A stretch of DNA of 64,000 nt, from contig JAJOZX010001868.1 in assembly GCA_023014485.1 (NCBI GenBank), forward strand, positions 626,001 through 690,000, given 5' to 3'. Origin of the DNA: Bathynomus jamesi (Eukaryota; Arthropoda; Malacostraca; Isopoda; Cirolanidae). Every line of letters starts with the position of its first letter. Position 1 is the stretch's first letter. The translations under genes were made by a program, and so were the position numbers. A model generated the notes under the pieces. That model did no database searches. It saw only the letters and a list, made by a program, of their open reading frames with translations, and was not told the origin of the DNA. Positions 29,176 to 41,173 of this stretch are shown here, one piece after another.

Positions 29176-29712
29176 GTGTGAAACTCCCCAAAATTTTCTG
29201 ATGGCCCACAGGACCAGTGAGCTTGAAAATTTACTGACTTGTAAAGAAAACTACTGGCCTGCTCTGTTCACAATGTAAATGAAAAAAAAAATGAATTATG
29301 GGGCAATAAAATTTTGGGGGTGGGGGCTGGCCCCTTAATGTTTAAAAGTCCATAACTCAGTCCCTAATTGAGCTAGGAAAAACTTTAAAAACCATTTGAA
29401 AGCTCAAATCCTAAAGAATAATTGATGCTAAGTAATAAAATGCATTTAATGAAATAGTTAAAAAGTTATATCAGTTTGAATATTTTTGGGGGGTGGCCCA
29501 CCCCCATATGATACAGATATTCAAGATTTTGTTTTCGTCATTTTGTACCTCAATTACTCTTCTATATGACTTAGTCAATAACATTGTGTATTTTTACCTT
29601 TAAGTTGTATTTTTTTGCACTTTATTATAAGGTACTTGCTAGCAAAAAGATGACATTAGCCCAAGTTCAGGAATTGGGCTATACTAACTATATAATAGTT
29701 TTACCCTAACTA

Positions 29713-29721
<9 letters not shown>

Positions 29722-29764
<43 letters not shown>
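29722..29764. repeat. (CA)n microsatellite
   Basis: About 20 AC/CA units inside the left end of long-TIR copy 2. Positions 29605-29952 otherwise hold no gene; AATAAA occurs at 29919. Confidence 0.9.
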
Positions 29765-29768
<4 letters not shown>

Positions 29769-29952
29769 ATAAGAGATAATTTGTACTGCCTGTTCGTGGT
29801 ATCATGCTTGTGTAGTCATGCTACAACTTGTCACAGCAAAATGAGATTGTCTGAGGGCTCCTTCCATTAGCATGAGCCTTGGTTATTAAGGGTTCAGTTT
29901 GCCTTTTGTGACCATGTAATAAACACTGCTCATATATGGTATCTACTTGCTA

Positions 29953-31378
29953 TGTCCCGTAGTGTAAATCCTTACGGTACAAAAGAGTTCGTCTCCGACG
30001 AATTGTATTCTAAACCTTGAACCCAAAATTCCTTTGTTCTGATATCACAGAGTGTGCATTCTTTCATGCGCGGAGAAATCCAATGTAATCCGTATAAATC
30101 CACATAAATCCCATTAATCCGTATAAATCCACATAAATCCCATTAATCCGTATAAATCCGTATAAATCCCAGTAATCCAAATCTAAATTGTTAGATGCGA
30201 GGTGCATATGAAAATATGCACATCGCATGAATTCTTCGATCCCTCCGTGTCTCTATTATTGTCAGCATCACGTGATGCAAGGCAAGCGTCTATAAACATC
30301 TCAGTTTTTATATTTTTTATTATTAAATTTTCCTAAAAAACCTGATCTATTCCCATAGATAAAGCATAATTGTGTCAACCTATAGCCCACCAGATTTCCC
30401 CTAGCTCGACCTACTCGCATACCAAATTTCAGCTCTTCCTAACCCCTATTTCTCTTTTCCAAAGAATCACGCAAAAGTGATTCTCTCGATTATGAAATTC
30501 ATTTGCGCCCTGTAAATTCCTTCCAAATCAGTTCCCTTTTGTATAGGTTCGACCCTCCTTCCAGGCCGCCCCCCTGGCGCCTCTCGATCCTACAATTATG
30601 CTTTACTATCAAAAGAAAAATGTAAATTCCGCGAAACCTATTTCGATCATGATTGATTCGCCCCCGGAACTCTCCCGAAGTTCCATCTCCCAATCGAGGC
30701 AGTAAATTAACGTCGCCTCCGCTTAAATTCGAATATGGAAAACTATTATAGGCGCTTGCTGTTAGGCTCCGCCCGTAAGAGGGTGACCCTTAGTTTACCT
30801 CGTCTCCGCCTACCCCGAGGTTATAAAAACCCTGAGAGCGTCGGAAACGAGGTTCTTTGCTTTCTGACCATCTTCATAATACGTAAACTCTGTGACCTAA
30901 GTCTGTAAATATTCCTGCAGTGGCACTACCCCTCCCGGTCAATTTAGCTTCCAATTGATATTGGAACTTAACTTAAAATATATATATATTGTATATTGAG
31001 CTTTAGTCAACCTGTTCAAAGTTAATTTTACTAAGTAATTTAATTTAATTAATTTAATTTCATTTAATTTAATTAAATATTATTTTTGATATAAAAAGAA
31101 TTCTGTATTCAAAGTGAATTATTAAAAAGACTCTGTTAAATTGAGTTAGTCGTTTCCATTCACCGCACCAACTTTACAACCAATTGGGGTCAGTGACTTC
31201 CACACACATTGTTGACTAGGCGCGAGCGCCGAGTGCATCCACTGGTAACCCGAGAGTGACGTGTCTATTATCCTTCGGATATAATTCCGACTCCAACCAA
31301 GGGGACCAACCCTAGTATTCATTGTCCGTAGTCGTCTAAAACAAATCGAGGGCCCATTCAGGGACGTACCCCTCGACA
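29953..31378 (+). repeat. Gypsy 5' LTR (1426 bp)
   Basis: TGTCCCGTAG to CCTCGACA. It contains two copies of a 29 bp tandem unit near 30095-30165 (ATAAATCCACATAAATCCC), a TATA box at 30821 and AT-rich 3' part. It differs from the 3' LTR by roughly half a dozen substitutions and small indels, plus one fewer tandem unit. Confidence 0.95.
30821..30830 (+). promoter_or_regulatory. LTR TATA box (5' LTR)
   Basis: TTATAAAAAC, 868 bases into the LTR, in a GC-richer setting (TACCCCGAGG). The same box is at 40488-40497 in the 3' LTR. Transcription would start some 25-30 bases downstream. Confidence 0.6.
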
Positions 31379-31379
31379 C

Positions 31380-31397
31380 TGGAGGTCCCACCGAGAC
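31380..31397 (+). promoter_or_regulatory. Primer-binding site, tRNA-Gln type
   Basis: TGGAGGTCCCACCGAGAC begins one base after the 5' LTR. Its complement, TCTCGGTGGGACCTCCA, matches the acceptor and T-stem end of eukaryotic tRNA-Gln as I recall it. This tRNA would prime minus-strand DNA synthesis. Confidence 0.7.
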
Positions 31398-32731
31398 GCA
31401 GAGGACCCAGGAACCCCCAGGACCCGGAATTTGGGTGAACGAAGTCTTGCCCATCTCGCCCCGGGTTCTCCCTCACTCCTCTCGGAAGGCGCCAAGGCTG
31501 TACATGACGTCACCGGCTAGCCCTTGTCTCATCAGTGAGTGACCTTCAAATCGAGAGAGACGCCAGCTGATGCCACGTCACGAAGTCGCCTCAGTTTCCT
31601 CTCTCGGTCCACTTCGCGCGAACGTTTTCTACGTTGAGTGATAATTGAACGTAACTATTAAGTATCACTGATTACCTTTAACCCAATTATAATCTTTAAA
31701 TTGTGTACGCAGATTATACACTAATCATTAACATTACTTTTGCCATCGTAATAATTCACGGTGAATGGTGACTAGTAATACTAACTACAAATAAACGTTA
31801 AGAAAATTTTAATTTTATTTATTTTTTTATTTTTCACTTTGAGTAAGTGGGATCCGTGAAGTGATTTTCACCACTTAATAATTTTTCTTAATTATCAAAC
31901 TTAGTTTAAATTAACGTGTAATTTTAATTAATTACGTAATAGTGAAATACGCTATTATTGTGACTAAGTAGTCATTTATTATTATTTTTCTTTAACGATT
32001 TTAATAAGTGAATTATTTTAAATTCGTTTTCATTATTGAATTACCGAGTGTACTATTTTACTTTTTATTTCTGTAATTGAATAGGTTAGGTAGGGTTAGG
32101 TTTTTCTTTTCATTTTTAATTGTTTTACTTGGTGCTACGGAAATTACGCTTGTGACCTAATTGCAGGCCACATCCGTGATTACGATTGGGGCACGACTAG
32201 GGTACTTCCTTGCGGACTCAGGCAGAGGGTAGGATCCACCACCGCTGGAACTCACGTTGCCATCGTTAGGATCGAGGATACGAAAAGGGACTTTGTGTGG
32301 GACTCTTCATTCATTGGAGACCAACGATTCGACAATCGGATAACAAGTAACCTTTTGCTATCCCAACCTTTATTTTTTTCTTATTTCATTTTTGTTTATT
32401 ACTATGATAACACCTATTTAAGGAGAGTGATAGAACAAAACTGGCATAACTTGTTTTTTTTAGCTATCACGTTGTTCCTGATATACGATATTTTAGTGTG
32501 TTACTGCAGTTGTTGAGGTTTCCTCGATTGTTTTGCGTTTGATTAGGCTAACCAAACTTTTAAACTTCTAATTTTTTTTAATTAAATAATTAGTAGTTTA
32601 CTTAATTTGGACCATCCCCCCCCCCCCCCCAAAAAAAACAGAACAAAACAACGCAAACACGCTGATACTATATATACTAGGACCACACTGCCAAAACACA
32701 CTTCAATTGTTTGTTTTCGCGCGTGACGTGT
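31398..32731 (+). other. Gypsy untranslated leader
   Basis: About 1.3 kb between the primer site and gag, AT-rich, with a C14/A8 homopolymer at about 32617-32638. Short open frames here lack support. It probably holds packaging and splice signals, none recognisable. Confidence 0.6.
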
Positions 32732-34030
32732 ATGCCACATTCCGATTCCGATTCAGACCGGGAATTTTTATTACCACTTACACCTCCACGCCCGTCCTTC
32801 CCCAAAAGTCGCCGCATTCCCAACATCAACATGGCTGACACTAACACTGCTTCCACTGCTGCTGCCGCGACCCGGCCTGCCACGAATATTACGTATTCCA
32901 GGTTACTCAACTTACCGGTCCGTTCCAAGATTTAAGGGAACCGTCGCGGGAAAGACCACCGAGCCACTTGTTCACCACTGGCTCCACAAACTGGAAGTAT
33001 ATTTCGAGAATGAGAAGGTGATCACGGACAAGGATAGGATCTTGGAAGCACAACGGTTTGTAGATCTAGAAGAAGGGTCAGCATCGAAGTTTGTTGACAC
33101 TAACCCCGACTTAGAAGCGGCCACTACATGGACCCAGTATCGTCGGATTCTCTTGGACAATTTCCGAGATGTCAGCGACACTCAACCATTTGTGGCCATG
33201 ACGAATTTGTTCCGATTGCGTTGGCAGGATGGTGAAGATTTTATGGAGTTTAGGAATCGCATTCAAGGCACTATGAATAGTGTCATCTTAGCCCTTGAAG
33301 GAGCTTTTGATTATAAATGTCCTCGCAAACGGCGAAGATATTGTCCTTTTCGGCCATGTATGCGAACCTACCAAGTCACCACCAAGTTAGATTCCAGAAA
33401 CACGCGGATCTCACCGCGTCGTTAGCAACGGTCGTGAACAAAATGAAGGAGTCGTGTCCAAACTCAACTGATCTGAATATTCGTCAACCGAGGGAAGAAC
33501 GAACCAAAACCTCCCAGTCCATCCGTTATGCTACCGAACAAACAGGAAGGCCCCAGAAGCAAAAGTTTGCTTCTGCAACGCCCGCGCCGTCGAACCAGTC
33601 TCGACCAAACTCATCGCGACAGACTCCCCCAAGTTCGCCCCTACGGTGTTACAACTGCTGTCAAGTAGGACATGGTATAAAACAATGCAGGGCGGCTGCT
33701 TATTGCGATTCCTGCAGGGAATCCGGTCACCGGCGGGGAGATCGTCCCAAATGCCGGGAGAAGGGTGCACCGCCCCAGCGACGGGATGAGTGGTCCAAAG
33801 GATCTCGACCTCCCAGGAGGCCAAAGAAGAAGGGATACCCTGAGGGAACCCCCTCTTATATAACTAACCCTAACCCTAATCTATCGAACCAGGAAGTTCG
33901 AAATATTTTTACAGAATGTTTGACCGAGCTGGGATACACCAGATCACCAGCCTTAGAACTGGAAAGTCGGGAGACGACCAATCTGCCCGATGATTTTTTA
34001 GAGGACCTGCCGGCTCCAGGATTCCAGTAA
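32732..34030 (+). pseudogene. gag: Gypsy gag, frame-broken
   Basis: Likely start at ATG 32732 (MPHSDSDSDREF). The capsid-like region includes LDNFRDVSDTQPFVAMTNLF and WQDGEDFMEFRNRIQ. The nucleocapsid has a CCHC knuckle, CYNCCQVGHGIKQC, at about 33648-33690, and a second Cys/His motif, CDSCRESGHRRGDRPKC, followed by a basic tail. Frame changes lie near 32925 and near 33310. Gag coats and packages element RNA. It ends 14 bases before the pol frame in a different phase, suggesting frameshift or reinitiation expression. Confidence 0.85.
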
Positions 34031-34044
34031 GAGGACGAGCCGGG

Positions 34045-36588
34045 TTGCCCTCCCCAGGGGTAGCTATTCCGTTGTGGGAAAAACCAGGAGTTACTGCTCC
34101 ACTTAAGGACCCCGAGGGCCCTGCACGGAATAATCCAGATACCACTGTAGAATCCTTTAAGTTCCCCTTTTCAGAAATCCCTTGCATTGAACCCGAGACC
34201 TATGAGTCTCGTCCCGCTTCACAGAGAATTGTGGCAAACTCTGTTGACGTTCCCACGTCATATGTTTGCACAATTAGTAATACGTTTGAAGATGCTGTTA
34301 TTCCACTTCGCGTTCGAAGTGTAGATATGTTTGGTTTACTAGACACAGGTAGCAACGCTAACCTGATTAAACAGTCTAGTTTGAATAAAATTCCGGGAGT
34401 TTCCAAATTGGAACTTTTCCCGTCGAAGGTTGTTTTGAAGAACGTTAATGGAGGAACCATACCCTCCATGGGGCAAGTTAGACTTAAACTGAAACTCGGC
34501 AAGTTAGGCTTTGATGCCGATTGCGTAATCGTACAAGACTCTATGCACTTTCCTACCGACATTTTACTCGGTTATCCCTTCCTAAAAGGAAATGGTTGGG
34601 ATCTTAAGTTTGAAACCAACGTTGTCCAAGTGCACGGACAACTTATTCCGTTAGTGAATACGGAGTCGAACCCAGAGGTTCGTTTTTCAACTGCTGTTGA
34701 AGCAGAGTTGAAGGTTTTTTCGGAAGATGTTCCCGATTTTGATGGAACCCTACAGGATTGTTGTAATCCTAGTAATGGAGGGATTCCATTTTTTCCGGCT
34801 TTGTCGCCGTGTGATGGTTTAGAGTCGGGTGAAAATCCCGTTGCACGCCAAGTCCGGCGTTCCTTGAAAGTTAGTTCAGAGTCTGTTCCAACCGATGAGT
34901 TTCAGTTGAGAGTTAAGGAAGAATTCGTTCTTGAGCCCAACCAACAGGTCTGCTTCCGCGTAATTGTTACCTTTAACGATGGTACTTACGTGGATCCTGC
35001 GACTTCAGTAGTCGTGGAGAATGTTCTTGAAAACCAAGTTCAACATTCAGGCTTAGTAATTGCACGCAGTCTGTGCACTAGCGAAGAGGCAACTATCCCT
35101 CTATTGTGCGCTAATGTTGGTTCCGAATCCATTACGTTACAACCTAATACGGTAATAGGCAAGGCCTATTTGGCCCAAGCTGAGCCTATTCGTATTTCTC
35201 ACGACGTACGCAGGTGTACTCCTGGAGGCGTACCTCAGCAAACATTACGTGCTAATTACAAAGCATGTCTAGAGTCCGATCCCGCAAATTCTTTCCTTTG
35301 CAGCGACCCGGACTTGTTTGACCAATTATTGGACTTCTTGGTCGAACACGAAAGCATCATCGCACTCAAGGGTGATGCTTTGGGACGTTCAAACCTCGTC
35401 CCCTTTCATATTAATCTAGCGGATAACACAAAGCCCATCTACATTCCGCCATATCGCGTTCCGCACTCCCAGCAGTTGGTTGTTGAGGAACACGTGAAGG
35501 AGATGTTAGATTTGGATGTTATCCGACCGTCGGTTAGTCCTTGGTCTTCTCCGTTGATCCTGGTCAAGAAGAAGGACGGAACGTTAAGACCGTGCATCGA
35601 CTACCGACGCCTGAATAAAGTGACCGTTCCAGACCGATTTCCGCTTCCCAACATGCAGGAGGTCATTCAATATGTTGGTAAAGCTAAATATTTTACCTCG
35701 CTGGATTTAGCTTCAGGGTACTGGCAGATGTCTCTGTCTCCAGAGTCACGGCCATGTACTGCGTTCACTACCAACCAGGGCCATTACGAGTGGAATGTTT
35801 TGCCATTCGGGTGCCGAAACGGTCCTGCGAATTTCTCTCGACTTATGAACATTGTGTTGTCCGGATTATTAGGGTCTCATGCCTTAGTCTATCTAGATGA
35901 CATAGTGATCTATAGCGATACAGTCGAAGAACATTTCGTACGTCTTGCCAAAGTCTTCCAACGTCTTTCGAACGAGAATCTCAAACTAAAATTGACTAAG
36001 TGCCAATTTTTCCGATCCTCGCTTGTGTATTTAGGATTTCTTCTTGCCTCTGACGGAATCCGACCGGATCCCGCCAAACTTCAGGTTCTCCTAAATTACC
36101 CTGTTCCTCGAAACGTTGATGAAGTGCGAACCTTTATCGGGTTTGTAGGATTCTATCGCAATTTCATTCCTAGGTTTTCAGACATAGCCGCTCCTTTGAC
36201 CAATTTGTTCAAAAAGAAGGCTACTTTTGAATGGAATTCTGAGCATCAGGAAGCCTTCACTGATCTCCGCGACAAACTCCTGCAAGAACCCATACTGCAG
36301 TTCCCGGATTTTGGTAAACCTTTTATAGTAGCCACGGACGCTTCTAACTACGGGTTAGGTGCCGTCCTACTCCAAGAAGTAGAAGGTACCGAACTACCTG
36401 TGGCTTATGCGAGTCGGTTACTATCCAAACCCGAACGTAACTATTCAGGGACTGAACGAGAAGCTTTAGCCATCGTATGGGCCCTGAAGAAGTTCAAGAA
36501 TATTATCTACGGGTATAAAATAACAGTAAAAACGGACCACGCTCCGTTAACCTCATATTTTCTAAAAAACTACCCGACGGGCGATTAG
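34045..36588 (+). CDS. pol: Gypsy pol: protease, reverse transcriptase, RNase H
   Basis: An 847-codon frame. Aspartic protease LLDTGSNANLI has its catalytic Asp at residue 100. The RT shows LVKKKDGTLRPCIDYRRLN, SLDLASGYWQM and YLDD at 616-619. RNase H shows VATDASNYGLGAVL with Asp near 765 and TDHAPL at the end. The frame terminates at FLKNYPTGD, and the homologous sequence (VQDFSPEYVHRPGK, LPDCLSRI) continues in another frame toward the integrase, so a frameshift near 36575 truncates it. The product makes and processes element DNA in cytoplasmic particles. Confidence 0.92.
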   Translation: MPSPGVAIPLWEKPGVTAPLKDPEGPARNNPDTTVESFKFPFSEIPCIEPETYESRPASQRIVANSVDVPTSYVCTISNTFEDAVIPLRVRSVDMFGLLDTGSNANLIKQSSLNKIPGVSKLELFPSKVVLKNVNGGTIPSMGQVRLKLKLGKLGFDADCVIVQDSMHFPTDILLGYPFLKGNGWDLKFETNVVQVHGQLIPLVNTESNPEVRFSTAVEAELKVFSEDVPDFDGTLQDCCNPSNGGIPFFPALSPCDGLESGENPVARQVRRSLKVSSESVPTDEFQLRVKEEFVLEPNQQVCFRVIVTFNDGTYVDPATSVVVENVLENQVQHSGLVIARSLCTSEEATIPLLCANVGSESITLQPNTVIGKAYLAQAEPIRISHDVRRCTPGGVPQQTLRANYKACLESDPANSFLCSDPDLFDQLLDFLVEHESIIALKGDALGRSNLVPFHINLADNTKPIYIPPYRVPHSQQLVVEEHVKEMLDLDVIRPSVSPWSSPLILVKKKDGTLRPCIDYRRLNKVTVPDRFPLPNMQEVIQYVGKAKYFTSLDLASGYWQMSLSPESRPCTAFTTNQGHYEWNVLPFGCRNGPANFSRLMNIVLSGLLGSHALVYLDDIVIYSDTVEEHFVRLAKVFQRLSNENLKLKLTKCQFFRSSLVYLGFLLASDGIRPDPAKLQVLLNYPVPRNVDEVRTFIGFVGFYRNFIPRFSDIAAPLTNLFKKKATFEWNSEHQEAFTDLRDKLLQEPILQFPDFGKPFIVATDASNYGLGAVLLQEVEGTELPVAYASRLLSKPERNYSGTEREALAIVWALKKFKNIIYGYKITVKTDHAPLTSYFLKNYPTGD

Positions 36589-38660
36589 GTCGCTGGGCTC
36601 TTACCGTCCAGGACTTTAGCCCCGAATACGTTCACCGTCCCGGAAAACTCAACGTTCTCCCGGATTGTTTATCCCGAATAAATAAACCCGAAGAGGTCCG
36701 TGGAATTCATCGGATTGAGACTATTCCCAATTTCGATAGAGACACGCTCTTCGAGGCACAACGCAAGGACTCGTATATTTCTAATTTGGTGCAGCAATTA
36801 AAAGCCCAACCAAATTCGGAACTTCACCAGTTGTATGCTTTCCAGGATCAAATTTTGAATTATCAAATTTCTCCTGGGCAATACGTGGTAGAAGTTCCCG
36901 AGAGTCTTCAAGACGTGGCAATCAAACTTTGCCACGACAGCGTTTGTGCTGGGCATCCCGGAATTGAACGAACCCTAAAGTTGGTCCAAGCGCGTTACCA
37001 TTTCCCACTCACGCGCACCAAGGTAACAGAACATTGCAAGGCATGCTCGGCATGTGCCAGGCATAAAGGAGCGCGTCCGCCCACCGCGCATATGCATGCG
37101 TACCCCGTTCCTGTTAGACCTTGGGAGCGCGTAGGAATGGACGTGATGGGCCCCTTTATCCAAAGTCGAAATGGAAACAAATACGTTGTCGTTTTCACCG
37201 ACCATTTTACCAGGTATAATGAAATTGTACCTGTGCCTGCCCATACATCGGAGATAATTGCCAAGTGTTTACTCGAACGAGTAATTCAACGGCACAACAC
37301 GCCGGTCGTGTTGCTCTCGGACAACGCTCGGGAATTTACCTCCGCGATGTTCGTAGAGTTATGCAAACGTCTCCACATCCAAAAGGTACAAATAACACCG
37401 TACCATCCGGCAGCAAATGGTCTGGTTGAGAGGCAGAACGAAAAGATCCTTAACGTCCTACGACATCTCGTGGACGCGGACCAACGTAATTGGGACGAGT
37501 GCATCTCCATGGTGCAGTGGACTGTTAACAACAACCACAGTCAACTCATCGGGGACACCCCTCATTTTAGATTGTATCATTACGATGCAAGATTTCCTTT
37601 CGACCTCCCAAACGACTCCACCGAAGAGGGATTTGACCTACAGGAGCCTCAACGCTATGCGGACGACCTGGCTCGCCATTCGTTTCAGGTTTTCGAAGAT
37701 ACACGACGATGTCTCAACCATGAGACCGACCGAATGGTCCACTACCAACACAAGCGGTACCCTAAGCAACGGACCGTAATACCTGGAAACCGTTGCTGGT
37801 TGGCAGGTACGAAGCCTCCGGGCCTCAGTCGAAAACTCTGTCCAAAATGGGTAGGGCCATATCGCGTCCTCGAAGACCTGGGGCATAACACCTTCACCAT
37901 CCAACACTTACAAACCTTAAAGAAAAAGGTTGTTCATGCCAACCAAATTAAGGTTACGAATGAGGATCCGAATCCCCCTCAACCGAAGTCGTCCCGACAA
38001 CAAGGGGATACAACCCAACCCCGCGTTACCACTACCGAAACCGAGAAGTCGGACGAGTGGGAAAACTACCTAAGGCCCCCTCGGACTACCCTGTCCGTAC
38101 AGCCTGAGGAAGCTATCCTTGAACCTGAAAATGAACTGGAGCCACTCCCTGCTGCTCCTTCCTCACCTTTGGAAGAAGCCCCGGAGACAACTCCAAACTT
38201 TAAAATTCTACCGGAGGGCCCCGCAGCCAGTGAGGAGCCCCCCGACTCACCATCACCACCCTCACCTATCGACGACCTTAAAACAGACCCTACGGTGACA
38301 TATCGATTTCGACCACAGGAGTCGTCGCAAGGCCCGTGGACTCGCTCCCAATCGCGAATACCCGAGTCACTAGAACACACACATAGCCCTTTACTCGAGC
38401 CAAGCTCCGACCCCGTACCCACACTCCACTCCGTCCCTAAGACACCTACACAAGACAAGACACCTCCACAAAGCCCCTCCCTACCACCGAAAACCCCCCA
38501 GCTGCCATCGACTCGGCCTGCTCCAACTGCGCGAATACCCGAGTCCCTAGCCACTACCTCAGCGACCCATCCACCTCACCCCCTTCGTCCCCCGGACCGA
38601 CCTTCGGTCAAACCCAAGGTGAGACCCAAATTCCCGTCCTGGAGAACTTCTCGGAAGTAA
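36589..38660 (+). CDS. pol: Gypsy integrase with long proline-rich tail
   Basis: The frame from 36786 (624 codons) is the continuation of pol after the frameshift. Residues counted from 36786: zinc-binding HHCC (H50, H57, C87, C90); catalytic core DVMGPF (D119), LSDNAREF (D179), LVERQNEK (E215), a DD35E arrangement; GPY-type module KWVGPYRVLEDLG near 355. After it come about 250 Pro/Ser/Thr-rich residues to 38660, longer than the usual Gypsy integrase C-terminus. Segment 36589-36785 holds the RNase H/connection residues in the same phase as the integrase. It inserts element DNA, here producing a 4 bp duplication. Confidence 0.9.
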
Positions 38661-38737
38661 CCGCTAACACACCCAAAATTATTAATAATGTTAACTTCGG
38701 CCACTATGCTTACCTTTGTCTCCATTCTCTATCATTA

Positions 38738-39493
38738 TTGTTATACCCTTCTTCGATGCTCAAATATACAACGCTTATCTTTTCACCCCTTTTTCCCACA
38801 GTTTACTCTATGAGGGAAAACGTGACCCGTTTCATCTTACACACAGAACACCCATACTTTTTCCTTTCCAAAACCTACCAACAGTACACCCGGTTTACCA
38901 CCCGCGACATTACTCACTGTAGAACACCTTTGTCAACCAAATTCCAAATAAGTTCCGATCTCCTCCTGTCCATCCCCCAAAAACGTGAAGCAACCCTGGA
39001 TTGCCCGAACAACCGTAGTATGATACAATTGGATCCAGTTAGTAGAATCCCCTCCGGTTGTTCTATTATTACCTCTAGCTTTATATCCACAAACCCCAGA
39101 GTACGCTCCCTTAACAACACGCCTCGTCTTGTACACCCTATGGCTCACCTCCCACCAATTCCTCTCTTCAACCTTCCTCTTGCCTCTGTAACTCTTGTAC
39201 CTTCCTTTAACTATCCCCCTTGGGATCAGCAATTGGATCGTATCACCGAAACCCTCCAAGAACGGTCTCATGTCTTATCCCACGTTCAGCCCCTCACCTA
39301 CGTCAACGCCCGCCGCTGTCTTACTAATACTAATAATTATATTCATCTTCCTTGCTTGCCGCCCGTGTCGACGACTGAAGTGGAATGCCCCTACTTCGGA
39401 GCCCTCACCTTCGGAAGAAGCCCCGGACGGTCTGCCCCAATCTTCGGCCCCCCGTTAGCTGTCACTACACCGAGAAATCCAAATTTTAATTAG
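38738..39493 (+). pseudogene. Third ORF, envelope-like membrane protein, broken
   Basis: The position after pol and before the polypurine tract is that of env in errantivirus-like Gypsy elements. Frame 38738-39493 begins inside a longer region of Cys-containing, Asn/Thr-rich sequence. In another frame at about 39310-39365 lies AAVLLILIIIFIFLACRPCR, a transmembrane segment followed by a Cys/Arg-rich tail ending at 39458. The switch between frames implies an indel near 39310. Similarity to a known env is not established from sequence alone; the call rests on position and topology. Confidence 0.5.
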
Positions 39494-39576
39494 TTAGCTA
39501 GCATGTACATATTAATTTTTGTTTCTGCTTAAAACTGTTGACCGTATTATTTTTTTTGTTTAATTGTTACTTTTGC

Positions 39577-39590
39577 AGAAGGGGAGGTAG
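39577..39590 (+). promoter_or_regulatory. Polypurine tract
   Basis: AGAAGGGGAGGTAG lies immediately 5' of the 3' LTR; it would prime plus-strand DNA synthesis. Confidence 0.8.
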
Positions 39591-41044
39591 TGTCCCGTAG
39601 TGTAAATCCTTACGGTACAAAAGAGTTCGTCTCCGACGAATTGTATTCTAAACCTTGAACCCAAAATTCCTTTGTTCTGATATCACAGAGTGTGCATTCT
39701 TTCATGCGCGGAGAAATCCAATGTAATCCGTATAAATCCACATAAATCCCATTAATCCGTATAAATCCACATAAATCCCATTAATCCGTATAAATCCACA
39801 TAAATCCCATTAATCCGTATAAATCCGTATAAATCCCAGTAATCCAAATCTAAATTGTTAGATGCGAGGTGCATATGAAAATATGCACATCGCATGAATT
39901 CTTCGATCCCTCCGCGTCTCTATTATTGTCAGCATCACGTGATGCAAGGCAAGCGTCTATAAACATCTCAGTTTTTATATTTTTTATTATTAAATTTTCC
40001 TAAAAAACCTGATCTATTCCCATAGATAAAGCATAATTGTGTCAACCTATAGCCCACCAGATTTCCCCTAGCTCGACCTACTCGCATACCAAATTTCAGC
40101 TCTTCCTAACCCCTATTTCTCTTTTCCAAAGAATCACGCAAAAGTGATTCTCTCGATTATGAAATTCATTTGCGCCCTGTAAATTCCTTCCAAATCAGTT
40201 CCCTTTTGTATAGGTTCGACCCTCCTTCCAGGCCGCCCCCCTGGCGCCTCTCGATCCTACAATTATGCTTTACTATCAAAAGAAAAATGTAAATTCCGCG
40301 AAACCTATTTCGATCATGATTGGTTCGCCCCCGGAACTCTCCCGAAGTTCCATCTCCCAATCGAGGCAGTAAATTAACGTCGCCTCCGCTTAAATTCGAA
40401 TATGGAAAACTATTATAGGCGCTTGCTGTTAGGCTCCGCCCGTAAGAGGGTGACCCTTAGTTTACCTCGTCTCCGCCTACCCCGAGGTTATAAAAACCCC
40501 GAGAGCGTCGGAAACGAGGTTCTTTGCTTTCTGACATCTTCATAATACGTAAACTCTGTGACCTAAGTCTGTAAATATTCCTGCAGTGGCACTACCCCTC
40601 CCGGTCAATTTAGCTTCCAATTGATATTGGAACTTAACTTAAAATATATATATATTGTATATTGAGCTTTAGTCAACCTGTTCAAAGTTAATTTTACTAA
40701 GTAATTTAATTTAATTAATTTAATTTCATTTAATTTAATTAAATATTATTTTTGATATAAAAAGAATTCTGTATTCAAAGTGAATTATTAAAAAGACTCT
40801 GTTAAATTGAGTTAGTCGTTTCCATTCACCGCACCAACTTTACAACCAATTGGGGTCAGTGACTTCCACACACATTGTTGACTAGGCGCGAGCGCCGAGT
40901 GCATCCACTGGTAACCCGAGAGTGACGTGTCTATTATCCTTCGGATATAATTCCAACTCCAACCAAGGGGACCAACCCTGGTATTCATTGTCCGTAGTCG
41001 TCTAAAACAAATCGAGGGCCCATTCAGGGACGTACCCCTCGACA
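39591..41044 (+). repeat. Gypsy 3' LTR (1454 bp)
   Basis: Same sequence as the 5' LTR with three 29 bp units near 39733-39830 instead of two. It ends CCTCGACA; the next bases GCTA match the 4 bases before the 5' LTR. Confidence 0.95.
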
Positions 41045-41173
41045 GCTATATTATTTTAGTACCTTTACCTATATTGGCTGTGCTTGTGTTTGCCTATTAT
41101 CATTAAAAATCATTAACATTTAATATTCTTTCTATTTATTACAGGAACTGAAGCTAATATATAAATTTTAAAC

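Larger units (their letters stand above)
29953..41044 (+). mobile_element. Gypsy LTR retrotransposon, 11.1 kb
   Basis: Bounded by two nearly identical LTRs, with a 4 bp target duplication GCTA (29949-29952 and 41041-41044 side; the right copy follows the final CGACA). Order: LTR, tRNA-Gln-type primer site, leader, gag, protease-RT-RNase H, integrase, a membrane-protein-like third ORF, polypurine tract, LTR. TG...CA ends are present. The order protease-RT-RNase H-integrase is that of Metaviridae (Ty3/Gypsy). gag, pol and the third ORF each have frame breaks, so this copy is not intact as read. Confidence 0.93.

Noticed and set aside
32295..32516. 73-codon frame in the Gypsy leader
   Set aside because: No gag-like content; Phe/Tyr-rich translation of AT-rich DNA.
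33860..33885. CTAACCCTAACCCTAAT in gag, telomere-like
   Set aside because: It encodes an Asn-Pro run in the gag frame and is too short to be telomeric.
38066..38554. Minus-strand 162-codon Gly/Ser-rich frame
   Set aside because: Antisense to the proline-rich tail of the integrase; composition explains its openness.
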